Part shown: piece by piece, positions 12,601-25,472 of the stretch
How the letters are laid out: each line of letters starts with the position of its first letter
How positions within the stretch are numbered: position 1 is the stretch's first letter
Assembly (NCBI GenBank): GCA_030761205.1
Contig: JAULJL010000011.1
Location: 16,358,501 to 16,422,500, forward strand
Direction: 5' to 3'
DNA length: 64,000 nt
DNA from: Fremontodendron californicum
Lineage: Eukaryota; Streptophyta; Magnoliopsida; Malvales; Malvaceae
Notes under the pieces: model-generated
Told to the model about the DNA's origin: nothing
Seen by the model: the letters and a program-made list of their open reading frames with translations, nothing else
Database searches by the model: none
Made by a program: the position numbers and the translations under genes

Positions 12601-13645
12601 GAAGAAATTGAAAAAATGTTGAGAATTTGAAAATAATGAAAATTTTCAAAAAAGATGGAAATGATTTTTTTCGAAATGTTGAAACTTTTATGAATAATAA
12701 TTTTTTTAAAAAAGTTATGGAGCCTTTATTTAGAGGAGCGTTTAATTTTAAAGTTGTGGAGCCTCGAATGTGGAGTTTTTTCAAAAGAAATGATTGCTAA
12801 GCCGAATATAGCTGGCACCGAGAGGAAGTAAGCCTAGTAAAGTTGGCATTTTAGATGAGGTTAAGCCCAATGTAACTGGCACCAAGAGGAACTAAGCCCA
12901 GTAAAGTTGGCATTTTAGTCGAGGTTAAGCCCAATGTAGCTGGCACCAAGAGGAAGTAAGCCCAATTAAGTTGGCATTTTAGATGAGTTAAACCCAATGT
13001 AGTTAGCACCAAGAGAAAGTAAGCCCAGTAAAGTTGGCATATTAGATGAGTTTAAGCTATATGTAGCTGGCATCGAGAGGAAGTAAGCACAGTGAAGTTG
13101 GCATTTTAAATGAGATTAAGCCCAATGTTGCTGGCACAAGACGAAGTAAGCCCAGTGAAGTTGGCATTTTAGATGAGGTCAAGCCTAATGTAGCTGGCAC
13201 CGAGAGGAAGTAAGCCCAGTGAAGTTGGCATTTTAGATGAGGTTAAACCTGATATAGCTAGCTAGCACCAAGAGGAAGTAAGCCTAGTGAAGTAGGCATT
13301 TTAGATGAGGTTAAGTCCAATGTAGCTGGCATAAGAGGAAGTAAGCCCAGTAAAGTTGGCACAAGATAAGATAAGGCCTCAGGATTAACGTCGATGTATT
13401 ATTTTTCTTGTAAAGTTGAACTCATTTTCTTAAGACAGGTCGAGCCTTGGTATGATAGTCAAGGTAATCTCTTTAAGGCAAATCATTTTATCACAAGTTT
13501 TCAAAAAAAAATGAAAAATGAAAAATGAAAAGAAAAAAAAACTCTCTTTTCTCCCACACATGTGATCTCTACATCCAAACAAAGTTGTTGTCTATATTAT
13601 CTTTGCCTTATTCCTGATTCTCAGCAATAGCCAAAGAGGGACAGT
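9672..13645 (+). mobile_element. Tat/Ogre-like 3' non-coding region, copy A
   Basis: This is the stretch between where pol would end and the 3' LTR. It shares ordered blocks with 38040-42381 and 52260-55181: ATGCATATGAGAATTTG near 10618, CTATTCCCCTGAGGATTGC near 10670, ACCTTGATCAAGGATCACCC near 10805, and CAAACACATATTTTGGGCC near 11143. No gag or pol remains, so the element is a deletion derivative. The only long open frame (11416-11784) is not preserved in the sister copies and I do not call it a gene. A purine tract AAAGAGGGACAG (13633-13644) just before the LTR is the likely plus-strand priming site. Confidence 0.6.
12790..13370. repeat. tandem array, 64-bp unit
   Basis: About nine copies of a unit containing AAGTTGGCATTTTAGATGAG, TAAGCCCAATGTAGCTGGCA and CAAGAGGAAGTAAGCCCAGT. 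AAGTTGG recurs at 12840, 12904 and 12968, fixing the period at 64. Copies differ by a few substitutions and small indels. It lies in the 3' non-coding region of the Tat-like element shortly before the 3' LTR. Confidence 0.92.
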
Positions 13646-16600
13646 TGCAGACACCTAATTTTGTCCACACCTCAGAAAAATACAACTTTCCTTAACCCTG
13701 AACTTCTATATTTTCCTTTAATCTTGTGATCTGGTTTTGACACTTTGGGTTGAAAAGGTCAACATTGGAAAAGACAAAGTCAAAGTTGACAAATTCAAAG
13801 TCAATGTCAAAATCGAAAAAAAGTCAATTTTGGAAAAATCAAGATTAAAAAGGAAAATTGGATGGTGAAGAGACAATCTTGATAATTAGGAGCTACAATT
13901 AAAAACTGAAGGGCAAAATTAAAAGTTGAGATTAAAGAGAAGCAGTGGAGGCATTAAATAAAAAAAAAATTGAAACTAAAGGTGGAGAAGCAAATTGAGA
14001 TGTCAAAGAGGATAATTTGAACGAATGGAAGACGATAGAGGAGGAAATTGAAATAAACGAAATGAAGAAAGGTGAGATAGGAGGATTGAATTGGTAGAAG
14101 GACTAGAATGAAATTTTGAAAGTTCAATTTCAAGGAGAATTATAGAAAATATTAAATTGAAAGTTTAATTTAAGGAGAATCGATAAAGGAATGGGATTGA
14201 AAAGCTCAATTACAAGGAGAATAAGGGGAGGAATTAATTTGAATAAGAATTAGAAATAGGGGGACTAAATCGAAAAAAAATAAAAAGTTTGGAATTATAG
14301 TGAAGGTTGTAATTGAAAAGAAAAATAGTTTGGAAAACGGTGGAGGGATGAATAAGAAACAAATGAGAAGTTGGAGGAAAAGTATGAAAATAGCCGAAGG
14401 TAAAAGTGTAATAAAACGGAGGAGTAAAGGCTATTTTTGGAAGCAAAATGGAAAATTGGTGAATAAGTGGATGAGTAAGAGAGTATAAGAGGTACATGAG
14501 TTGGCAAAACTTGGCCAATGGGAGAATAGCTTAATGAGGAAGGAGCCACTGGAAGAAAAACTTTGTGAGTAAGTATAGGAAAAGGGGGACCACTTGGGAA
14601 AGAAAAAAGATGAGAGGAAAAGAAAGAAAAAAAAAAAGGAGAAAGGAATAGAAAAAAAAAAAGCCAAGACCATTTTGGAGGAGAAGAGGAGTCACGGCAA
14701 TTGCAAGAAAAAGGAGAAAGGAAGAAGAAAAAAAAAAACAGGAAGAGAGAAAAAAGAAAGAAAAAGAAAGAGTTTTGGCTAGAAAAATCTTTATTAAGGT
14801 AGCTTGCTATCTTTTCTTCTTCATCATTACTTTCCTTTCAAAAGGTTTTTTCTTCATTTTTTTTTCTTTTCTTACAAATTTTAAGGTTTTTAAAAGGATT
14901 TTCAAGAAAAGCTTTTCTTCCTTTCTCTTCTCTTTTTGAAAATCACAAAGTTGTTTTGCTAAGATGATTTTCTTACTTTTGGTTTTTTACTATATTTTTT
15001 GCTTCATGTTTTTATTTTGATATTTGGTGTATTGTGGTCATATGTTGATTTCTTTTTGGTTTCCTTTTTGAAAATAAAGAGGTTATGGGCTTGATATCTT
15101 AGATTCTTCTAAGTGACAGTTGGGCCTGATTAACCATCCATGTGGCCAACTTTGAGCCAACCTTTTGTTTATATTTTGCCGTCTTTGTTTGCATATTACT
15201 GAATATGGTTTATTGTGGAGCATTCTTCGTGTTTGCATATTTTTCTTCTCTTTGTAAAGGTGGTTATGAGTTTGATGATCTTAGATTTTCTCTAAGTAAT
15301 GGTTAGGCCAGATTAATCATCCATGAGGCCAACCTTGAGCCGACAAATTTGTTTGCATTAAAACATGTTTTCAAAATGACTTCCATGAATTTTGGTTAGG
15401 ATTAATCAATGGTCCATAACCAAAATGTTGTTTTTCAAAGTGTTGGAAAAATCAATGTTTTAAAGGTTGGATATGGAGATTTTGGTAGCATGAGTCCAGG
15501 CATATTTTTATGAAATAAAAAAATGTTTTAATCCCACTTAAAACACCCTTGCCGGAACCTACTAAGGTAATTTTCAAAGTTATTTTGTTGGTTTTTAAAG
15601 GTTTACAAATGATGTTTTAAGAAAATCGAGCTTTGAAAGTTAAAACGAGCTTTAAAATGAGTCAAAGTTTGGATTTGTGTTAGGAGGGGGGCTGGTCGAA
15701 ATCTTTAAGGGGTCTTAAAATTTGCTTCTCTTTCGGTTTTTCAAAGTACACTAACAAGGTTTAAAGAAAAATGAGCTTAGGTAGCTAAAACAAGCCAAAG
15801 TTAGGGTTTTACCTACGCACCATTCGACCAATTTGCTTTTCCCTTTAAAAATTACATCTTTTTAGCTCATTTTGTTTTCTTAGGTGTTGCATTAAGGCTC
15901 ATTTGGAGATATTTGGATGTCAAAATAATGACATTCGAATATTTACCTCATTTTTAAATCGATTCGCCTAAATTGGCTTCAAGGTTATTCGAATACTTTT
16001 TCCATAAGTTCGGATATCCCCTTTAATCCGAGCAAAAACCTGTGCCCAAAAATCCGTCTTTGTTTAAGTCCAATTTAAGTTTCTTTCAAAGGTATTAGGA
16101 TACCTCTATAGGTATTCGGATGCCCTCTCTTCAAGGGAAACATATTTCGGTAATGGTCCCGTTTTCATGCATTTCATATTTAAAAATGTTTTTACAAACT
16201 TGTCATAAAAACGTGCTTTCTCGGTTTCATAAACATTTGGCGAGAATTATTTCTTAATCTTTACAGGGTTTACCGAGGAGGTTAGGAAATTCTTCAACGC
16301 ACGTGTTTACAAAATTGTAAAGTATGGTTTTCGTTCTACTCGGAATTATGTAAGTGTTAGGTGAAAGAATTGTTTTCCAAGATTTGCCGGGTTTGCCGAG
16401 GAGTTTGGTAAATTTTTTCGATGCATGCCATTTACGTAATTCCATAAAAAATACATGAAAATGATTTTCAAATTTTATTATTGTTCATATTATCACCTTG
16501 ATTATGTCATTTAATAATTATTTGTTCATATTATGATCTTGTTCATGATATTTAATAATTGTTGCTTATATTAGTTTCTTGTTTATGCCATGTGATAATT

Positions 16601-17995
16601 AAGGTTCATATTATCTCTTTTGTGTTTGCATTTTAATAAATTGTACATACTCATGTTTTTAATAAATGAGTTTTTATGCATTAAAATTGATTTTGATTTT
16701 TTAAAATAATGAAATAAGGCAATATTCTCGAATTAAAATAATTCATGAGTCTTCCGCCGGGTTGTCGGGGAGTCTTCATCAATTATCATTAACAACGGGA
16801 TACCCTTTTAAAGAAAAGAAAATGATACAGAGGATTTGAAAATAAAAAAAAAAATTCTATGTTTTGCCAGGGAATATAGAAAATTTTATGATAATTATTC
16901 GGTATCATCCTCAAAATAATATGATTGTTTTTTTAGGGAATTATTTTAAAATACCAATATTTAAAACCAACTTTTACAGAGACTTAATGATAACACTATT
17001 AGTATATGTCCTAGAGCCATTCAGATTGGACAAGGAATATAAAATTAATAATGCAAACCTATCACTATTCCTTAGTGATACAATGTTTTTCTTCATGTTA
17101 GTATGATAATAATAGTTATTAAATACTAATTGGATGAAGCCCATGGAACATAAATGTCTTGCAAAGGAATTATAAAGAATTATAATTGTGAGATCCTTAT
17201 GCATCAAAGCCATGTTCCTAAAACTGTTTCTGGTCATTGTATTGCCAAAACGGGGCATTGTCAATGCTCAAAGACGAGTACATGTTAAGCATTCTTACTT
17301 ATGAAGTAAGCAACCTATCTCATGGGTTGAAGTATATGGTACTTGGGATAACTTGTAGGTGCTTTTTAACTGAACATAGCCTACTGTGAGAAGTCTATTT
17401 GGTATTGTCACTCTAGTGTCTATGAAAAATGTTCTCACGTGCTTGTCGTGTAAATAGTCCTCTGACTTGTGATACAAGGTCATATTGTATGGGGAATGTC
17501 ATGCTTTGATTTTGTCAAGAATGGGTCCCAAAAAGGGATGTCTATGGTAGGGTGATTTTGGGTATGACATGAAGCATACGAAGGTGGATGAGTGATCCAG
17601 AGAGGATTCACCACTCCAAGTGACATTGGGAGATATATCTCATATGTTCTTGGCTTTGGTTAACTTGATGAAGTTTCTGGCCAGAGCAACATGAATTTAG
17701 GAGAAATCATTTCCCTAAAGTTCATAAAGGTTAACCATAAGTTGCAAGAACTAACATGGATTGATTACATGAGTAGATACCGCACCATGCTCATGGTCTT
17801 TCCGGGATATTTGGTGAAAGGACCGAATTACACTGATGAACTGGACACTGAAAGGTTATGTCGAGACTAACTTGACTCTCTAATATTTAGTGGTCATGAT
17901 GGCTTGTTAGAGTTCGCTCATGATCTCTGAATGTAAATTAGTTATCCTTGGATTATAATTTATATTTATTGCCAACATATTGGAAGCCTAATGGG

Positions 17996-18528
17996 GGTCA
18001 AAGTACTTGGGAGATCCTTGTACTATATCATCTATTGCAAATTAGTCCTTCTACTATAAATTGGCTAATTTAGTCCTTTTTCTTTTAAAATTGAAGCAAA
18101 AAGGTAAAATCACTAACTGGTGTAACGTGAACTGTTTAAAAAGCCGACGTGGCATTTAACCTATGTTTAATTGATGATGTGGATGTCAAATGCTGACTTG
18201 GTACCAATAAAATATATTATTTATGATGACATGGAAAAAATAAATAATATATTTTCAACATTTGATGTGGCATTTTCAACAACTTGGTTATTTATTTTGT
18301 CCACTTCATCTAAAAATAATATATTTTATTAGTGCCATGTCAGCATTTGACATCCACGTCATCAATTAAACACAGGTTAAATACCAAGTCAGCTTTTTTA
18401 ATGGTTTACTTAGTGATTTTACCTTTTTGCTTCAATTTTAAAAGAACAAGGACTAAATTACCTAATTTTATAGTAGAAGGACTAATTTGCACTAGATGAT
18501 ATAGTACAAGGACCTCCGTACTTTGACC
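17996..18528. mobile_element. long-armed Mutator-type MITE
   Basis: The element begins GGTCAAAGTACTTGGGAG and ends in the inverted complement (..TCCGTACTTTGACC). The arms pair over about 240 bp: AAATGCTGAC near 18190 faces GTCAGCATTTGACATCCACG near 18339, and AAAATTGAAGCAAAAAGGTAA near 18098 faces TTACCTTTTTGCTTCAATTTT near 18420. Flanks are CCTAATGGG (17987-17995) and CCTAATAGG (18529-18537), a 9-bp duplication with one mismatch, as expected for Mutator-superfamily elements. It has no coding capacity. Confidence 0.8.
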
Positions 18529-18982
18529 CCTAATAGGTCACACACATTAAAGGTGAATTAAGAGATTAAAATGGAATGAACCTAATTGATTAAATTATTA
18601 ATTTAATCAATAAGGGCTTAATTGAATGGTTTAATTAAATGGAGGGACTTAAGAGCAAACAACATAAGAGTTATGTTATAACCTTAAGTCCATAAACCCT
18701 GTAGCGTTGAGGCCCCTTACATAAAAAAACATAGCCATCATCTTTCAAGATGACCGGCCGCACATTGGATGTGCAATCTTTCGTGTCTTCTTGATTTCTT
18801 TCTTTATCCATGCCTCTTGGCGGATTACTAGAGAGAAAAAAGTTTCTATGAAGAGAGTAATGGCTAAGATGATTGAAAAGAAAGAAATCAAGATCTTCCC
18901 TTTGGTTAATGCTCCAAACCCGGTGGAAGGTAGAAACATTAGATTGAAAAGAAAGAAGATCAAGATCTTCCTTCTTTGTTGC

Positions 18983-20501
18983 TGATAACTCTAGGAAATA
19001 TAGTTATTTTACCACCTTTTATGCATTTAAATCGGCTAAGTCTTTGTGGCTTTTATTAGGATTTGATTAGTTTTAGATGTTTTTATATTTATTTTATTTA
19101 TCCATTTGATGTTTAAAATAGTTATTTAGCTATTATTTATGTGTTTTTATAGGTCCAAGGTGATCTGGAGCTTCGAGGTGCAAAACGATGAAAAACGGTG
19201 CAAAGCAATAAGCAGTAGAAGTGGTGTAAGACTCCCTCTTTCAAAAAAAACTTGATCTTAAAGACTTCATTTGAGAAAACTCCCTCTTGACTTTTGAATC
19301 TCACTTCCATTCCTTTCCAACGGTGTAAGACTCGTCAAAATCGGACGAGGTTTGCCTAGTCAAAACAGCTGACGAAGTACGAGAAAATGGCGGAACCAAC
19401 CCAGGATAGATAGAGGAGTTGGCGCCGCGGTGCCGGAGAGGCAGTAGCAGTGGTGTGCGACAATGGGGTGTGAACAGTAACAATGTAAAAAACGTAAATT
19501 TTGAAGAACTTACCTGTTTGCTTGGCCGCTAAGTTTCGAATTCCAGAAGGCCTTGGACATTTTAAATAGGACTCTTTTAGGTTAGAATAAAAAGGATTGG
19601 ATATCTAGAAACCTAATTCTCTCAAGAAGATAGTTTCCATCAAAAGCTCTCAAGAAGATTGAAAGATTGGTGAAGATTGAAGATTCAAGAACTGACAACT
19701 CTTAGTTTTCTCTTCTTTATTTTTCTTGTGTTGTTGATGATGGTGAAACTATTTGATTATTTGTTTTCATTAATTATCATGAACTAATTTTATTTTACTA
19801 GGATTTCAATGGAACTCAAGACATAGTTTGAATTTACTTTCTCTCTCTAGCTTGATTTTATGGTTTGTTGAGTTGTTTGTTCATTCTTGTTTTTAATGCT
19901 TCTAATTGCTTGATCACCAATTAGATTGATTTGTTAACCTAAATACAACTAGACATAGGGAGTTTAGTGTTAAACATGGATTGAATGACACATGTTTCAT
20001 ATTCATTTATTAGGATGAATAGATCTGCAGGTAGGGTAGAAATATACTTACTTGTCATGTGTAACCATTTTTAGAGCTTAAGCTGAATGAGTTCTTCTTT
20101 AATTCAATTATCATAGACATATAGTTAATTAGTTAAGAAGGATATTTTTATGAGACCATCGACAGATACTTATAAATAAGATTGTACTCTAGGCTAACAA
20201 CTCAGGATCATTAATCAAGTGAAGAGGTAGAGAGAGATTCAAGCGAAGTGTTAAGGGAAGTTGTAATCATAGGCTTTTATAATTAATTGAATTCCTCCTT
20301 TTTAATTTAATTGCTTTTAATATTAGTTTCTTTTAATTTAGTTTTTAATTACCATCTTTAAATAGTTGTTTACATAAGATTAAGTTGTGTTAATTTTAGT
20401 ACTTAACAATTTTAATAGCAATTCCTCATGGGTTCGTCACTTTACTTCCACTTTATTACTTGTTTACGATACGTGCACTTGCGTAGTGAAATTGGACAAC
20501 A
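18983..20501 (+). repeat. 5' LTR of the Athila-like element
   Basis: 1519 bp, TG at the start and CA at the end. A TTTAAATAGG box near 19563 is a plausible TATA element. It is clearly homologous to 23940-25472 but diverged, including the segment near 19430 where the two copies differ by several indels. Confidence 0.88.
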
Positions 20502-20507
20502 AGTTTT

Positions 20508-20525
20508 TGGAGCCGTTGCTAAGGA
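20508..20525 (+). other. degenerate primer binding site
   Basis: TGGAGCCGTTGCTAAGGA lies six bases after the 5' LTR. It differs by three substitutions from TGGCGCCGTTGCCGGGGA, the site seen intact at 32160 and used by many plant Athila-type elements (complement of a tRNA-Asp 3' end, from memory). Confidence 0.75.
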
Positions 20526-20611
20526 ATTGTTTATTATTTTTGTTAATATTAATACCAAGCAACCTTAGTCTTAATTTAAACTTTCTTTTTTCTTTCTTAT
20601 TTTTAGGTACA

Positions 20612-22030
20612 ATGGCTGAAGCTAACGAGAGAAAGACTTTGCGAGAGTTTGGGGTTCCTCTCATGTAAGACCTTCAAACTAGTATTCAGAGACCTGCCAT
20701 CCAGGCAAATACGTTCAAGATAAAACCGGCCATCCTTTAAATGATCCAAACATCAGTTCAGTTCGGCGGCTTACCGAACGATGATCTGAATTCTCACATC
20801 GTGAATTTCCTAGAGGTTTGCGATCTTTTCAAACAAAATGGTGTTTCTGATGATGCCATTAGACTGAGACTCTTCCCTTTCTCACTTCAAGATAAGGCCA
20901 AGAGTTGGTTGCACTCCCTTCCTGCTGGCTCCATTACTACTTGGGCTGATCTGGCCTAGAAATTTCTTGCCAAACATTTTCCTCCTGCCAAGACAACTAA
21001 GATGCGGAATGATATCACATCTTTTATGCAGTATGACTCAGAATCACTATATGAAGATTGGAAAAGGTACAAAGATCTGCTCCGACGATGTCCTCATCAT
21101 GGAATACCTAATTGGCTTCAGGTGAACACCTTCTACAATGGGTTAATAGGTCCTACTAGAAGTTCTATCGATGCTGTAGTAGGTGGAGCACTCATGGAAA
21201 AAGAAATTGATAAGGCTTATAATTTAATTGAAGAGATGGCATCCAATAATTAACAATGGTCCACTGAGAGAATTTGCAAAGAAATCTCCTGATGTTTATC
21301 AGTTGGATGAGATCAGTGCCTTATCGGCACAGATGGCTGCTTTGTCCAAGAAATTTGACACTATGAGTGTGCATTCAGTCCAAAGCCCATTTGTAACATG
21401 TGAATTTTGTGGGAAAGGACACACAAGTGATAGACGTCCAAGAAAGGCTGAATCTGCTCAATATGTGGGAAACTATAATAGGCAGCAGAACAACCCATAT
21501 CCAAATAACTATAATCCAGGTTGGAGAAATCAGCAAAACTTTTCCTGGAACAACCAAGGGCCATCATCACAAGCTAAGCAAGTAGTCCCTCCTGGTTTTC
21601 AAGCATAATCTCGGGCTCCTGTCCAAGAAAAGAAGACATCAATGGAAGAGATGTTTACGCAATTCATGGCAAGAACTGATAATCTCATTCAGAGTCACTT
21701 CAGGAGCATAAAACATTACTTCAAGGTCAGGCTGAATTACTTAAAAGTCAAATAACATCACTTAGAAATCTTGAGACACAAGTTGGCCAGCTTGCTAATG
21801 TGATTAACAATCGCCCAAGGGGATCTTTTCCAAGCAATACCTTGACCAATCCTAAGAACCATGGGAAAGAATAATGCAATCCAATCACATTAAGGAGTAG
21901 AAAAGAAGTAGAAGTGGGTAGCAAGAAGAATAATGAGAAAATTCAAGAGAATACGCCTCCAGTTTACCCACCACCACCCTTTCCTCAACGGATGAGATTG
22001 AGGCAGTTGCACTTACTGAAGAGTGCAGCG
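20612..22030 (+). pseudogene. gag: Athila-type gag, decayed
   Basis: Starting at the ATG in ACAATGGCTGAAGC, the frame holds an N-terminal segment, then a capsid-like core with LRLFPFSLQDKAKSWL and, after a stop, YKDLLRRCPHHGIP, the pattern of the plant retrotransposon gag domain. A zinc-knuckle remnant reads CEFCGKGHTSDR near 21400, with the final cysteine replaced by arginine. Further on, LRNLETQVGQLANVI near 21761 is a hallmark of Athila gag. In-frame stops at 20666, 20738 and 20957 and a frame change near 21250 break it, and another stop lies at 21606. It cannot make a full Gag protein. Confidence 0.85.
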
Positions 22031-22039
22031 CTATCCTTC

Positions 22040-22422
22040 AAAAGAAACTCCCACCCAAACTCAAAGATCCGGGAAGCTTTTCCATTCCATGCGCTATTGG
22101 TAACGAATTTTTTGGTAAAGCTTTATGTGATTTAGGGGCGAGTATCAATTTAATGCCTCTTTCTATCTATCGCAAGCTTGGTTTGGGGGAAATAAAGCCC
22201 ACTACAGTGATGTTGCAACTAGCCGATAGATCCATCAAACATCCAAGAGGCATGGTTGAAGATGTGTTAGTCAAGGTTGACAAATTCTTCTTTCCTGCTG
22301 ATTTTATTGTGCTTGACATGGAAGAGGATAGTGAAATATCCATAATTCTTGGGAGACCATTCGTAGCCACCGGTAGAACTCTCATTGATGTGCAAAAAGG
22401 AGAACTTACCATGAGGTTCTAG
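22040..22422 (+). pseudogene. retroviral-type aspartic protease remnant
   Basis: The frame reads KDPGSFSIPC, then ALCDLGASINLMPLSIYRKL, then LQLADRSIKHPRG and later IILGRPFVATG. The active-site triad appears as D-L-G-A-S at 22129-22143, which is normal for Athila-lineage proteases, followed by the flap and the hydrophobic ILGRPF strand. The frame ends at 22422. In an intact element reverse transcriptase would follow; here the sequence passes straight into non-coding DNA, so the remaining pol has been deleted. Confidence 0.85.
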
Positions 22423-23939
22423 AGCAACAGGTAACTTTTAAAGTTTTTAAGGCTATGAAGTTTTCTAACAAATTTGATGAATGTTTGGTAGTTAAAATGG
22501 TGAATAGTGATTCCAAAAAAGCATTCAATTAAAATTGTTCCTCTAAACCACTCTAAGCAGTTTCACATTCTACTTCCAAGATGCATGGATGCCACAATTT
22601 TGTGAATGCAGGGCCTAATAAAGCAAAGAAAAAAGGGGGGCAATGGTTCAAGTGGAAGGATGCCGGCTAATGACCATGAGATAGTCAAGCCGATGACTAT
22701 AAATCAAGCGCTTCTTGGGAGGCAACCCAAGTTTTAAACTTTTTCTTTTCTTTTTAAATTTTAATTTTTAGGATATTTTTATTAATTTCTTTTTACTTTG
22801 TTTTCTTTTGTAGTGACTACTCACCCAACTTGGACAAACATGATGAAGTCTAAGAGGAAAACTAAAGCTTCTCCTACATTGCTTTCATCGAAAAGGGAGT
22901 TTTCTTGTTCTTACTCTTTTCATTTCCAAACATTGAGGAAAATGTTTGTTTTAAGTTTGGGGGTGTGTCTTTAGATTTATTTTAGTTGTATGATTGTCTA
23001 ATATTTTTTTATTAGGAGTCTAATTATTTTATTATTTTTTGCTTGAGATATGATGCACTTATTATGATGGAATCCTTATCCAATGATGAATTTTAGTTAT
23101 TGATTTATCTTGATTCTTGGGAAAGCATAAGCATGAGAAGAATTTGTGTTAAATTCTTTTGTTAATTTCATGTTATATCTATTTTCTTTGATTACCACAT
23201 CTTTTAGCCTAGCCAAATAAGAAAAACCATGATTAACCCTCACTACATAGGCATGTGATGATATTACCGGAAATAATTATGAGCCATGTTGAATTTGGGT
23301 GAAGTGGTGATATAAAAAAAAAATTATGGTTCTTCGAAAACGAAGAACGAAAAACAGAAAAAAAAAATATAGAGAATAAATTGGTGAATCAAAAAGGAAG
23401 TGTATTCAAAGAATAGAGAATGTAATTTGAGGAAAAGACTATGGCTCTCAAAAATCCTGAAAAAAAAAATGTAAAGTGTCTATGGGTGAATTTAACCGAA
23501 AATATATCTTTATCCTACCTTGACCCTAGCCTTACATTACAATCTTAATAAAGACCTACTTGATCCTTGATGAAGTGTTAGTCTATATTAGTGGAGAGAG
23601 AGATGAAAAGCAAACATATGAGAATCTAGTACTAATTCATATCTTGCATTGGCATAAACTTATTTAGATTGCATGTGATGATTTGCAAAGAGATTATACA
23701 CACACACACACTGAAAATCCATTCAAGCATGAAGTTTACAATTGAATTGAATCATAGATTTGGATTATGTTTATGTTCTACTTTGAATCAGGATTTTGAG
23801 GTAACTTTTGAGGAAAATTAAGAAATCATTGTTTGAGTGCATTTATCTTGAGTGGTGTTTTGTGTCAGGTTATTTAGTTAGTTTGTTTTGTTTTGTTTTG
23901 TTTTGCTCGAGGACTAGCAAAATCTTAAGTTTGGGGGTG
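22423..23939 (+). other. Athila-like 3' non-coding region
   Basis: Near 22703 the sequence CAAGCGCTTCTTGGGAGGCA marks the usual end of Athila pol, showing that the deletion runs from the protease to this point. CATTGAGGAAAATGTTT at 22931 and AAGTTTGGGGGTG at 23927-23939 (polypurine tract) are conserved landmarks. Both have counterparts in the LOG-carrying element (33831 and 35552). No coding sequence is supported. Confidence 0.7.
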
Positions 23940-25472
23940 TGATAACTCTAGGAAATATAGTTATTTTACCACCTTTTATGCATTTAAATTGGCTAAGTTT
24001 TTGTGGCTTTTATTAGGATTTGATTAGTTTTAGATGTTTTTATATTTATTTTATTTATCCATTTTATGTTTAAAATAGTTATTTAGTTATTATTTATGTG
24101 TTTTTATAGGTCCAAGGTGATCTAGAGCTTCGAGGTGCAAAACGATGAAAAACGGTGCAAAGCATTGAGCAGGCAGATTCGACCTCCGGAGCTTCTTTCA
24201 AGAAAAACTAGATCTTAAAGACTTAATTTGAGAAAACTCCCTTGTTTACTTTTGAATATGGCTTCCATACCTTTCCAACGGTATAAGACTCGTCAAAACT
24301 GGATGAGGTTTTCCAGTCAAAACAGCTAACAAAGTACGAGAAAATGGAAAAACCAACCCAGGGTAGACAAAGGAGTTAGCGTCGCGATGCCAGGCCCGCG
24401 GCGGCACCGGAGAGGTAGTAGCAGTGGTGCCGAGGCGCCATGGCATGAACAGTAACAATGTAAAAAATGTAAATTTTGAAGAACTTACCTGTTTGCTTGG
24501 CCGCGAAGTTTCGGACTCCAGGAGGCCTTGGACACTTTAAATAGGACTCTTTTAGGTCAGAATAAAGAGGATTGGATATCTAGAAACCTAATTCTCTCAA
24601 TAAGATAGTTGCCATCAAAAGCTCTCAGGAAGATTGGTGAAGATTGAAGATTCAAGAACTGACAACTCTTAGTTTTCTCTTTTCTCTTCTTTATTTTTCT
24701 TGTGTTGATGATGATGGTGAAACTATTTGATTATTTGTTTTCATTAATTATCATGAACTAATTTTCTTTTACTAGAATTTCAATGGAACTCAACACATAG
24801 TTTGAATTTACTTTCTCTTCCTAGCTTGGTTTTATGGTTTGTTGAGTTGTTTGTTCATTTTTGTTCTTAATGCTTCTAATTGCTTGATCACCAATTAGAT
24901 TGATTTGTTAACCTAAATACAACTAGACATTGGAGGTTTAGTGTTAGACATGGATTGAATAACACATGTTTTGTATTCATTTATTAGGATGAATTGATCT
25001 ACAGGTAGGGTAGAAATATACTTACTTGTCATGTGTAACCATTGTTAGAGCTTAAGCTTAATGAGTTCTTTATTTCAATTATCATAGACATATAGTTAAT
25101 TGGTTAAGAAGGATATTTTTATGAGACCATCGACAGATACTTATAAATAAGATAGAACTCTAGGTTAACAACTCAAGATCATTAATCAAGTGAAGAGGTA
25201 GAGAGAGATTCAAGCAAAGTGTTGAGGGAAGTTGTATTCCTAGGCTTTTATAATTAATTGAATTCCTCCTTTTTGATTTACTTGCTTTTAATATTAGTTT
25301 CTTTTAATTTAGTTTTTAATTATCATCTTTAATTAGTTGTTTAGATAAGATTAAGTTGTGTTAATTTTAGTATTTAACGAATTTAATAGCAATTCCTCGT
25401 GGGTTCGACACTTTACTTTCACTTTATTACTTGTTTGTGATACGTGCACTAACGTAGTGAAATTTGACAACA
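23940..25472 (+). repeat. 3' LTR of the Athila-like element
   Basis: 1533 bp, homologous to 18983-20501 with many substitutions. It starts TGATAACTCTAGG directly after the polypurine tract and ends GACAACA before the duplicated GTTGC. Confidence 0.88.

Larger units (their letters stand above)
18983..25472 (+). mobile_element. Athila-like Gypsy LTR retrotransposon, defective
   Basis: LTRs at 18983-20501 and 23940-25472 start TGATAACTCTAGGAAATAT and end ..GACAACA, flanked by a perfect 5-bp duplication GTTGC (18978-18982 and 25473-25477). Between them are a decayed gag, an aspartic protease remnant and 3' non-coding sequence; reverse transcriptase, RNase H and integrase are absent. The internal region is about 3.4 kb, whereas full-length Athila elements are around 10 kb or more, so a large internal deletion removed pol. 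Gag and protease motifs identify the Athila lineage. The two LTRs differ by many substitutions and small indels, so the insertion is not recent. Confidence 0.88.

Noticed and set aside
18742..18985. Overlapping ORFs on both strands before the Athila-like element
   Set aside because: Within the LTR-like insertion, short, opposite frames with no family motif.
20464..20664. Minus-strand ORF over the 5' LTR end and gag start
   Set aside because: Opposite strand to gag, in LTR and leader sequence, and no recognisable domain.
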